Shown here in pieces: positions 1 through 6,140 of a stretch of DNA of 6,267 nucleotides. The position numbers were made by a program, and so were the translations under genes. This DNA is from Candidatus Zixiibacteriota bacterium (GTDB lineage Bacteria; Zixibacteria; MSB-5A5; GN15; JACZUZ01), in contig JADFNA010000111.1 of assembly GCA_022563625.1 (NCBI GenBank), positions 1 to 6,267 of the forward strand, written 5' to 3'. Below the pieces are notes generated by a model. It was not told where the DNA came from, did no database searches, and saw only the letters and a list, made by a program, of their open reading frames with translations. Every line of letters starts with the position of its first letter. Position 1 is the stretch's first letter.

Positions 1-1338
1 TTTCTTAAATCTTGCACCGAACTCCAATCCGCTTTGAGGCCGGAAAAGTTTAAGTTCGCGAAAGCTCAACACACGGGGCCGACAATTGACATTTCTCCGG
101 CGCGAGATAGGAAAGGCAATATCAAAACAAAACCGCGCTATCCAGACGAAAGGCAAGAAAATCAAGGAGACTAGGTTGAATATATCTGCCATGCCGACTC
201 GGGAGTGCCACAAGCGCCTGATAAGCACCCCCGTGCCGCCATCGGCCTCCCATGCTGCCTTTAACCAACCGACGAAGATCATAACGAGTGAGTCCCCGAG
301 GCGGTGGCCGGCTTCAACAACCCGCTCAAAGAGATCCGACCTGCCTTCGGTCTCACTACCTTCATCTTTTTCGTCTTCACCAACAGATTGATGGACCAAG
401 GTCTGCACCTTGTCGGGCGGTGGATCTGGCAGGTCGAATTGCAGCTGGATGATTTTCTGTAGGAAATTACTGCCGAAGCCCCTGTCGCTTCCCTGGCTGA
501 TCCCGCTGTCGGCGCGCTCCTTCTGGTAACGCTCGGCTTTGGATTTATATTTTTCTTCGGCATCTGCCGCGATGGAATCAAGGTCACCCATGATTACCGT
601 TACTACTGGCATCGGGGGCACACGCCGCAAAAGCTGATTGACGATCTCCAGCAGGTTGACCGATCCTGGGGGACGGCACCGTTCAAGATCATCGACGAAG
701 AAAACAAACACAAACCCATGAGCGATCAAAAAGTCGCCGACCTCCTCAACATTCGACACCCGGCGAAACCCTAGCCGAATGAGCGCATCAACAACCGTCT
801 CAAGCGGGATCTCAGAGTTGACTTCAAGTGAAATGGTTTCTGCTTGCAGACATGCCGGAGACAGCGTCGGCTCCATCACGGCCGCCAGCGGGGCCACCAC
901 AACTCTGGCCTTGCCGCTGGCCAGAGCGGACAGAGATGAAATGCGGCGCCCCAGCGTCTCTCCGGCGGGCAGTGTGAAACTGTATGGCTTGATTGATAGT
1001 GACGGAAAATGATACACCCCCGAACTAAGCGACAGTCGTTCGAGGTCCTGAACCAGCGCGAAAGTGTCCTCAGAGCTGGAACTCAAGTACAAGAGAGGGC
1101 GGGACAGCTCTTGCGACAGTGTTTCCAGCAGAAAGGCCCGCGCCGAACCGGTCAATCCACTGACCTCGAAACTGCGCGCATCACCCCGCCTCAGACCTTC
1201 AACCAGCGTGCGGACTCCCGCGATACGGCTGAATCCCGAACTCAAGGCGCCCAATGAGTCACCAATGACCGGAACAACCGGCGCTGTCGATTGAGTTGTT
1301 TCTGGAGTTGTCACTTTAGTTGTCACTTTCGCTGTCAT
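1..1338 (-). CDS. Chimeric ORF: Mfd N-terminal module fused in frame to KAP-family P-loop NTPase segment (partial, runs off left edge)
   Basis: The frame is open for 446 codons from ATG 1338-1336 to base 1 with no stop, so the C-terminus is outside the window. ATG 1338 is the first ATG after the in-frame TAA at 1362-1360; no clear Shine-Dalgarno precedes it. Residues 1-25 are a Thr/Val-rich tail. Residues ~28-203 match the UvrB-like N-terminal module of Mfd, the transcription-repair coupling factor: SGLTGSARAFLLETL (60-74), VYHFPSL (108-114), RVVVAPLAAVMEPTL (145-159) and GFRRVSNVEEVGDF (190-203). The expected continuation with an RGG(I/L)-D-FP signature, RNA-polymerase-binding domain and RecG-like helicase motifs is absent. 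Instead residues 211-221 are a hydrophobic strand ending DDLERC (Walker B, D216/D217), followed by VNLLEIVNQLL (227-237), VVTVIMGDLDSI (245-256) and FLQKIIQLQFDLPDP (292-306), the signature order of KAP NTPases. Residues ~385-410 are a hydrophobic, probably membrane segment. No Walker A is present, so neither half is a complete enzyme. Confidence 0.8.
   Translation of the reverse strand, partial: MTAKVTTKVTTPETTQSTAPVVPVIGDSLGALSSGFSRIAGVRTLVEGLRRGDARSFEVSGLTGSARAFLLETLSQELSRPLLYLSSSSEDTFALVQDLERLSLSSGVYHFPSLSIKPYSFTLPAGETLGRRISSLSALASGKARVVVAPLAAVMEPTLSPACLQAETISLEVNSEIPLETVVDALIRLGFRRVSNVEEVGDFLIAHGFVFVFFVDDLERCRPPGSVNLLEIVNQLLRRVPPMPVVTVIMGDLDSIAADAEEKYKSKAERYQKERADSGISQGSDRGFGSNFLQKIIQLQFDLPDPPPDKVQTLVHQSVGEDEKDEGSETEGRSDLFERVVEAGHRLGDSLVMIFVGWLKAAWEADGGTGVLIRRLWHSRVGMADIFNLVSLIFLPFVWIARFCFDIAFPISRRRNVNCRPRVLSFRELKLFRPQSGLEFGARFKK
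712..753 (-). other. Junction between Mfd-derived and KAP-derived coding sequence
   Basis: This is where the protein stops reading as Mfd and starts reading as KAP NTPase. The stretch VEEVGDF (residues 197-203, 751-731 region) fits both families: Mfd has a V-E-x-x-G-D/E-F motif here, and KAP proteins often have a helix of this kind just before the hydrophobic Walker B strand. The exact breakpoint therefore cannot be placed, only bracketed. The frame is preserved across it, with no stop or frameshift. A short shared segment at the breakpoint is compatible with microhomology-driven recombination and equally with a mis-joined assembly. Confidence 0.6.
1306..1329. repeat. Perfect 12-bp tandem duplication in the 5' end of the chimeric ORF
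   Basis: The unit AGTTGTCACTTT occurs twice back to back (1306-1317 and 1318-1329), and a degenerate third copy (CGCTGTCATTCT) follows. On the minus strand it encodes the four-residue repeat K-V-T-T in the poorly conserved N-terminal tail (MTAKVTTKVTTPETTQ). It is in frame and ahead of the conserved Mfd domain, so it probably has no structural consequence. Confidence 0.85.
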
Positions 1339-1712
1339 TCTGGCGTTGTCAATTTCGAGTTAATTGCTAACAGGGTTATACTCCAAAAGGCTCCCATCAC
1401 GAGGACGCGAACCTGTCGGAAAATACATTCAAAGCAGCGCATTTACAAATACACGCAAATACACCCTGGCGCCGTGGTATTTTATCTTTGTCCCGCCGCT
1501 CCACTCCTGTCAACATTCTCAGGGTTTTGAGCTTGCATGAGACTCGATGCGAGAGTAGTTTGGGGCCGCGTGTTTCATGGGTTTAGCCAATGAGACTCTG
1601 AAATCAAACACTGAGACCAGGCAAAGGCCGTTTGAATCGGCAGATACAATTATTATTCACTCGCAGAGTGGAGTAGAACTACAGAGTACCGCCGTTCACC
1701 ACAAAACCTGAT
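1339..1712. other. Divergent intergenic region
   Basis: This 374-bp gap separates the minus-strand chimeric ORF from the plus-strand antiporter gene and should hold both promoters. I cannot identify either securely. On the plus strand TACAAT (1645-1650) is a possible -10, but nothing like a -35 lies at the right distance. On the minus strand TATAAC (1380-1375) is a possible -10 with only a poor -35 (TCGTGA). A 9-bp direct repeat CAAATACAC occurs at 1446-1454 and 1456-1464 with a 10-bp period, about one helical turn, which could be an operator or chance. A small hairpin CTCG-ATG-CGAG lies near 1545-1555. I see no convincing gene here. Confidence 0.5.
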
Positions 1713-3233
1713 ATGAGCACAGGCAAATCTCAGCGAAAACATTTTCCGGCGCCCCCAGCGCCCATAGGTGGTTCACCATTGTCGGCCAGGATATTTGGCG
1801 GCAAACGATCGTTAGCGATCTTTGGCGGTTTGGTGGTCTACGGAACATTCTCGGCCATTGATGCCTATGGCTCCGGTGGTGAACATGCAGAGCAAGTCTC
1901 CGAAACTCTGCTCGGATTAGTGGTCATCCTGTTGGCGGCCAAACTTGGCGGTGATCTGTTTGAGCGTTTGAAACAACCGGCTGTGCTGGGTGAATTGATC
2001 ATTGGAATTGCGCTCGGCAATCTGGCGCTGATAGGTATCGACAGCATCGAGCCGCTCAAGAATTCATTGCCGCTCGAAGTTCTGGCTGAATTAGGGATTA
2101 TCATCCTGCTCTTTCAGGTTGGCCTTGAATCGTCAATCAAAGAGATGCTTTCAGTGGGGACGACATCACTTATTGTCGCGATGGTAGGCGTCGTGGCGCC
2201 GTTTTTTCTCGGATGGGGGGTTTCGGCCTACTTCTATCCCGATGAAAATATACTGGTACATTTGTTCATCGGCGCCACATTGACCGCGACCTCGGTCGGA
2301 ATCACCGCAAGGGTGCTCAAGGACTTGCACAAGAGCAAGACCAAAGAAGCCAAGGTGATTCTGGGCGCGGCGGTTATTGATGACATCCTGGGGCTAATTA
2401 TCCTGGCAGTCATTCAGGGTGTTATTGCCGCGAACAATCAGGGCGGCGAGATAGATTCCAGCGAGATTTTTGTGATCTGCCTGAAGGCGGTCGGGTTTAT
2501 TGTCGGGGCGCTGGTTATTGGCCACTATCTTTCGCCCAAGATATTTTTCGTGGTCAAAGGCATGAGGGTCTCGGGCGTTCTTCTTTCTGTGGCGCTGTTC
2601 ATTTGCTTCGGATTGGCCTGGCTGGCTTCCGCCATTCATCTGGCCCCGATCGTCGGAGCGTTTGCGGCGGGGCTGATACTGGATGACGTACATTATCAGG
2701 TCCACCCGAGCTTCAAAGACGTTACCATCGAAAAACTGATCGACCCGATAGCGGTATTTCTGGTGCCTATATTCTTTGTGAGGATGGGCATGATGGTCGA
2801 TGTCGCCCATTTCGGCAGAATGGAGGTCATGGTCTATGCGTTGGTCCTGACACTGGCGGCTTTCGCCGGTAAGCAGGTCTGCGGCCTGGTCATTCGTGAC
2901 AAGTCAATCAGCAAGCTCGCAGTCGGTTTCGGCATGGTCCCGCGCGGCGAAGTGGGACTCATATTCGCCGGAATTGGCGCCACGCTGGTTATCGGCAGCC
3001 AACGTGTAATCTCCCCGGAAGTATATTCCGCAGTGATCATCATGGTCATGGTGACCACGCTGGTGACCCCACCGGCGCTCAAATGGAGTCTCATGCGAAA
3101 AGACAGCGCTGCCGGAACCGGACAGCCATCAATTGATCAAACAACGCAGTCATCAGGGTCGGCCCCGTCAGCGCAATCCGAAGCTGGAACGCCTGACAGA
3201 TCGAACGAAGACGGACCCACAAGACCCTCTTAG
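1713..3233 (+). CDS. CPA2-family monovalent cation:proton antiporter (Na+/H+ or K+/H+ exchanger)
   Basis: This 506-residue inner-membrane protein should exchange Na+ or K+ for protons. Residues ~62-460 form the usual antiporter core of about a dozen hydrophobic helices: LKQPAVLGELIIGIALG (86-102) is the typical opening motif, TATSVGITARVL (191-202) matches the unwound helix of the ion site, and AAVIDDILGLIIL (219-231) supplies the paired Asp residues D223/D224 that carry the ion. The PRGEVGL motif (410-416) is typical of CPA2 exchangers. The DD pair suggests electrogenic exchange by family analogy; the actual ion is not readable. An extra N-terminal segment (1-60) includes one hydrophobic stretch (~33-50), either a signal peptide or an added helix. 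The tail (~464-506) is Ser/Gly/Pro-rich and disordered-looking. No RCK/TrkA nucleotide-binding domain is attached, unlike KefB/KefC. ATG 1713 is the first start after an in-frame TAG at 1674, with no obvious Shine-Dalgarno. Single gene, divergent from the Mfd/KAP ORF. Confidence 0.93.
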   Translation: MSTGKSQRKHFPAPPAPIGGSPLSARIFGGKRSLAIFGGLVVYGTFSAIDAYGSGGEHAEQVSETLLGLVVILLAAKLGGDLFERLKQPAVLGELIIGIALGNLALIGIDSIEPLKNSLPLEVLAELGIIILLFQVGLESSIKEMLSVGTTSLIVAMVGVVAPFFLGWGVSAYFYPDENILVHLFIGATLTATSVGITARVLKDLHKSKTKEAKVILGAAVIDDILGLIILAVIQGVIAANNQGGEIDSSEIFVICLKAVGFIVGALVIGHYLSPKIFFVVKGMRVSGVLLSVALFICFGLAWLASAIHLAPIVGAFAAGLILDDVHYQVHPSFKDVTIEKLIDPIAVFLVPIFFVRMGMMVDVAHFGRMEVMVYALVLTLAAFAGKQVCGLVIRDKSISKLAVGFGMVPRGEVGLIFAGIGATLVIGSQRVISPEVYSAVIIMVMVTTLVTPPALKWSLMRKDSAAGTGQPSIDQTTQSSGSAPSAQSEAGTPDRSNEDGPTRPS

Positions 3234-3285
3234 CCAGACGCATCTGAACGGCCATTCCCGCCTACCGGTGTGGAGCATGACCCGG

Positions 3286-3314
3286 TTGACAACAGACAGA
3301 CCCCGAGCTATGTT
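3286..3314 (+). promoter_or_regulatory. Sigma-70-type promoter of tRNA-fMet
   Basis: A perfect -35 hexamer TTGACA (3286-3291) is followed by a 17-bp spacer and a -10 hexamer TATGTT (3309-3314). Transcription should start at about 3320-3322, only a few bases before the mature tRNA 5' end at 3325. The strong consensus and ideal spacing fit a highly expressed stable RNA gene. The promoter sits in the 91-bp gap after the antiporter stop codon, so the tRNA need not depend on read-through. Confidence 0.78.
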
Positions 3315-3324
3315 CACCCCGGAT

Positions 3325-3401
<77 letters not shown>

Positions 3402-3769
3402 TAAATTGTTGCCACCCAACCACTTACAAATCAATATAAATTATAACCTGTTGCGGGTCACAAGCCCGAAGGTCAAAATGATATTATCTATTATTTTCTA
3501 CTGATCTTTCTTGTTAGGCGAATTTCTCCTTTGTGACCTTCGGGTTCTATCCACTTCACTGATACAAACCGCTCATCAGGCGGACGCGAAGCCCACTACT
3601 TGTGTTCATCATACAAATATTTAGGCATGATAACCCCTATTTTGAGTTGAGATGGTGCAAATTTGATTGAGGAGATTTTGTATTATTGTCAAAAACTAGC
3701 AGTTGCTAATTGAGGCAAAATATGAAGCAGAACCAAAGGCGTGAAAGGAAATACTAATGATCTTCAAAT
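3402..3769. other. AT-rich non-coding stretch between tRNA-fMet and the cyclase gene
   Basis: Base composition drops in GC immediately after the tRNA. I see no open reading frame of useful length on either strand, no integrase remnant and no clear Rho-independent terminator. The recognisable content is the tRNA-anticodon-arm look-alike at 3454-3474 and its inverted partner near 3531-3544. The minus-strand operon ends into this region from the right, so any transcript 3' end of the cyclase mRNA would lie here. Confidence 0.55.
3454..3544. repeat. Imperfect inverted repeat echoing the tRNA-fMet anticodon arm
   Basis: The 21 bases at 3454-3474 match the tRNA anticodon arm at 3353-3373 at 15 of 21 positions: both flanks (CGGG and CCCGAAGGTC) are identical and only the loop differs. 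Its right half CCCGAAGGTCA (3465-3475) has an exact inverted partner TGACCTTCGGG at 3534-3544, giving an 11-bp arm across a 58-nt loop. A second, overlapping pairing also exists: GGTCACAA (3456-3463) with TTGTGACC (3531-3538). The two pairings are mutually exclusive. The cause is unknown; a decayed attachment site or tRNA-derived fragment is possible. Confidence 0.5.
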
Positions 3770-4792
3770 TCAATCGACTAACTTAAGCAGTTTCGTATAT
3801 AACTCTTCGTTCACATTCTGATATTCCTTAATGAGGTTTTGATTGCATTTAGGGTGACTTATAAATCCACATGACATGAAGAAAGCTAACATAGTAGACC
3901 AACGATCGTTAAAAAAGATTTGCGGTACATGTCCTATAGCATGAAACCAATAATCGATATAGGCCGTGGTATTCTTTATCCCACATTCAGTCATCAAGTG
4001 TTTACGTTTTTCAAGACCAGTCAGCAATAGCTGGATGAGAGCCGTCAAAATGTCTGCAACATCAGCCTCATTCTGAACGGGGTGTGAATAAGTGAGTTTA
4101 GCCAATTGAGCAAACCGCTTCTTATCTTTTTCGTTCAACTGAAGCTCAAACGGAGATACTTTCACCGGAATACCTTTTAAGTCTATACTTGTCTGAAGTT
4201 TTTCTAACTTGGTGTATAGAATAGGAACAGCTTTACTTGTTTTGAGACTGCTCATTTTGTCAATCCATATAACAAAATAGTTTGCAACATCATCAGAAGT
4301 AAAAATCCTAGAGTTCTGCCCATCTCTCGCCGCCGTTTCAAGCCTCTTAGTGACATTTATGTGAAGCCCTGCTATATCAGAGTCTTTCTTATTAGAGACT
4401 GGCTCTGCAGGACCTATATGAATCCCCACTGCAATGTCCCGAGGGAAACTCTTTTCATGTAGACGCTTTAGATTGTATGGTGCGGCAAGCCAAAAGGCTT
4501 TTAGTGCCATCGCAAAAGTTACGGCTGAACCAACTAAGCTTGAAAGATTATCTTTATAATCAACCCTTGTAAAAGAAAGGACCTCATCGCCTGCCAATCT
4601 TGGGCTACCAATAGATGGCTCAAGGGGGACTTCATTAGAGAGCTTTAAAGGTAGATTCCTCGTCGCGCATTCCACCGCCAAGTGAAATGACTCAATGTAA
4701 AACCTTGAAAATGTTTTTGGGGAAGATTCAGAAGCAACCTCAGTGCTTCCAATAAGGTCACCAAACAGAATTAAGTAATCATTGTTTTTCAT
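3770..4792 (-). CDS. Class III nucleotidyl (adenylate/guanylate-type) cyclase-like protein with unknown C-terminal region
   Basis: This 340-residue soluble protein probably makes a cyclic nucleotide. The N-terminal ~170 residues carry the class III cyclase landmarks in order. FGDLIGST (10-17) gives the first metal-binding Asp, D12. RLAGDE (65-70) gives the second, D69, with Arg65 where adenylate cyclases usually have the base-reading Lys of KxxGD. DIAVGIHIGPA (119-129) is the central strand. DIAGLHINVTKRLETAA (139-155) aligns D139 with the base-recognising Asp, and N146 and R150 with the transition-state Asn and Arg. All catalytic positions are thus filled, and activity is plausible; the nucleotide made cannot be told. 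Residues ~200-340 are mostly helical and not recognised; no transmembrane helix, HAMP or PAS domain is evident, so a sensor role there is only a guess. It is last in a minus-strand trio, 25 bp after the transporter stop, with a weak ribosome site. Pycsar-type cyclases are a related possibility, but no standard effector is adjacent. Confidence 0.75.
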   Translation of the reverse strand: MKNNDYLILFGDLIGSTEVASESSPKTFSRFYIESFHLAVECATRNLPLKLSNEVPLEPSIGSPRLAGDEVLSFTRVDYKDNLSSLVGSAVTFAMALKAFWLAAPYNLKRLHEKSFPRDIAVGIHIGPAEPVSNKKDSDIAGLHINVTKRLETAARDGQNSRIFTSDDVANYFVIWIDKMSSLKTSKAVPILYTKLEKLQTSIDLKGIPVKVSPFELQLNEKDKKRFAQLAKLTYSHPVQNEADVADILTALIQLLLTGLEKRKHLMTECGIKNTTAYIDYWFHAIGHVPQIFFNDRWSTMLAFFMSCGFISHPKCNQNLIKEYQNVNEELYTKLLKLVD

Positions 4793-4817
4793 AAATTATG
4801 CTCTGAATCTGGCCAAA

Positions 4818-5528
4818 TCAAAATAGTCTTATTCTATCCTTTGTATCGAAGTGCTCTATACCCTCCCACTTTTTTAGTTTTCCTACAATTAAATATGTAA
4901 ACGGAGTGACCACAGCTTCATATAGAACCTTAAACATCCATCCCCAAAGACTGAGTTTTATCAACAATTCATTCTGCAATACTCCGCCAAATGCAACAAA
5001 TGCAAAAACAAATGTATCAACAAACTGTCCTGCGACAGTCGATGAGATTGTCCTTACCCACAGCAACTTCCCTTTGGTAAATAGCTTAAGTCTTGACATT
5101 ATTATAGAGTTCGTTAATTCTCCCAATAAATATGCTATTAGTGAACCCAAAACAAGACGAGGCAGTAGAGCATGTACGGTTGCAAATTCCTTTTGAAATG
5201 GCCACCCCTCTGCAGGCGGAAGTTTTATAGCAACCCATAATACACCTACCATAAAAGCATTTGCGAGAAACCCCAGGTAAATGATTCGGCGTGTTCTACG
5301 AAATCCATATACTTCAGTTAGAATATCTCCAAAAATATAGCATATCGGAAAAACAAGAATCCCAGCTGTAAAAGTAGCAGGTCCAAGATCAAATAGCTTT
5401 GATGATGCAATGTTTGAGATTAGTAGCGATGCCACGAAAATTATAGCGACCACATCGATATATTTTGGAGTCCATTCATCTGCAGATTGAACTATCCGTA
5501 CTTGAGAAGGATCCTCTCTTAAATTCAT
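4818..5528 (-). CDS. yhhQ: YhhQ/DUF165 (VUT family) queuosine-precursor transporter
   Basis: This 236-residue integral membrane protein with about six helices belongs to the YhhQ family, whose E. coli member imports the 7-deazaguanine precursors preQ0/preQ1 used for tRNA queuosine. Family signatures are all present: LLISNIASSKLF (35-46), FPICYIFGDILTEVYGF (60-76), SLIAYLLGELTNSI (129-142), RTISSTVAGQFVDTFVF (159-175) and K-VLYEAVVTPFTYLI (200-214). Length is normal, so it is complete. I place the start at ATG 5528-5526 because GGAAG lies 8 bp upstream and this ATG overlaps the preceding gene's TGA as ATGA, a sign of translational coupling. A TTG at 5546 would add six residues. There is no room for a preQ1 riboswitch leader directly upstream, since that DNA is coding. 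The substrate is by family analogy; no queuosine or deazaguanine biosynthesis gene is in the window. If the island also encodes nucleotide signalling, the transporter may instead serve DNA or tRNA modification elsewhere. Confidence 0.9.
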   Translation of the reverse strand: MNLREDPSQVRIVQSADEWTPKYIDVVAIIFVASLLISNIASSKLFDLGPATFTAGILVFPICYIFGDILTEVYGFRRTRRIIYLGFLANAFMVGVLWVAIKLPPAEGWPFQKEFATVHALLPRLVLGSLIAYLLGELTNSIIMSRLKLFTKGKLLWVRTISSTVAGQFVDTFVFAFVAFGGVLQNELLIKLSLWGWMFKVLYEAVVTPFTYLIVGKLKKWEGIEHFDTKDRIRLF

Positions 5529-6136
5529 AGAACTTGCTTCCCCCAATCTAAAGCAACTTCTCTGATTGAAAAACTATACCAGTTGAAATCGTCTCGCATC
5601 CCTTGGACTGTGTGCTTAATCGGAGTGAAACTTTCTCTAACAGCAAGAGTGTTTCCAAATCTATTTGATTTAGCCGTTCTTCCGACTAACGTTTGAAAGC
5701 CGAAAAAACCTGCTCTATATTTAGAGATATTACAAAGAAAATGGCCAACTTTGAAATAATGACAAACAGGATTTACAATCAGGTGGCATAGCTCAATAGT
5801 ATTTTTTGGTAATCCCGTGATTTCATTTGTAGTTAAAGTACAAAAGCCGACCGGCTGATGATTATCAGTTTTAGTTGCCAAAATTGCAATTTGTGAGTTT
5901 TGAATCCAATTATTCACCATCTCTTCAGTAAGGTGATCTCCATCATCACTGCATACTAAACTCAATTGCTGGCGGTCTTTTATCCAATTACGCATAAGCG
6001 GAAAATGTCTATCTTGGAAAATATGCCATTCATATTGGTATTCGCCGATTTTGCGTGGGACATAATACTGGCCGTGCACATTTTTACTATTGTAAACAGT
6101 ATGATTGGTGGATCCTATAGGACTTTTTTGCATCAA
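5525..6136 (-). CDS. GNAT-like N-acetyltransferase, degenerate acetyl-CoA loop
   Basis: This 203-residue protein (202 if it starts at ATG 6133 rather than TTG 6136) resembles the GNAT acetyltransferase fold. A helix-rich first half is followed by strand IAILATKT (83-90), strand PVGFCTLTTNEI (95-106), and the central strand with following loop IELCHLIVNPVCHYFKVGHFL (starting at 114), which occupies the place of motif A. A helix and GFQTLVGRTAKSNRFGNTLA (from 146) come next, ending in a WYSF strand (187-190). The usual R/QxxGxG/A pyrophosphate loop is replaced by F-K-V-G-H, so acetyl-CoA binding is uncertain. Its substrate is unknown. The TGA stop overlaps the transporter ATG by the ATGA arrangement, so the two are probably co-translated. 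The GGGGAG ahead of the start lies 11 nt from TTG and 14 nt from ATG, and seems to belong to the adjoining transposable element. The original 5' end may thus have been altered. It could also be a small family outside GNAT; I hold the fold call moderately. Confidence 0.55.
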   Translation of the reverse strand: MMQKSPIGSTNHTVYNSKNVHGQYYVPRKIGEYQYEWHIFQDRHFPLMRNWIKDRQQLSLVCSDDGDHLTEEMVNNWIQNSQIAILATKTDNHQPVGFCTLTTNEITGLPKNTIELCHLIVNPVCHYFKVGHFLCNISKYRAGFFGFQTLVGRTAKSNRFGNTLAVRESFTPIKHTVQGMRDDFNWYSFSIREVALDWGKQVL

Positions 6137-6140
6137 TACT

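Noticed and set aside
86..1294. Several plus-strand and one other-frame minus-strand open frames of 76-102 codons
   Set aside because: They are antisense or out-of-frame shadows of the minus-strand Mfd/KAP frame, which has clear family motifs; their translations are low-complexity and show no domain.
1291..1530. 79-codon plus-strand ORF in the divergent intergenic region
   Set aside because: It overlaps the 5' end of the chimeric ORF and its Cys/His/Ser-rich start is the antisense of the 12-bp tandem repeat; no ribosome site or family resemblance.
1865..3094. Minus-strand ORFs inside the antiporter gene
   Set aside because: They are antisense shadows of a well-supported membrane transporter.
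3757..3786. Nine-codon plus-strand ORF with a good AAAGGA ribosome-site look-alike
   Set aside because: It is antisense to the cyclase 3' end, extremely short, and has no promoter that I can see.
4906..5196. 96-codon plus-strand ORF
   Set aside because: It is antisense to the YhhQ-family transporter, whose motifs are unambiguous.
4818..5528. Reading the membrane protein as a Pycsar-type transmembrane effector of the cyclase
   Set aside because: It has all the signatures and the normal length of YhhQ transporters, whereas PycTM effectors are small proteins with few helices; the match to a transporter is far better.
5529..5700. preQ1 riboswitch ahead of the YhhQ-family gene
   Set aside because: The DNA directly upstream is coding sequence of the acetyltransferase with an ATGA overlap, leaving no leader.
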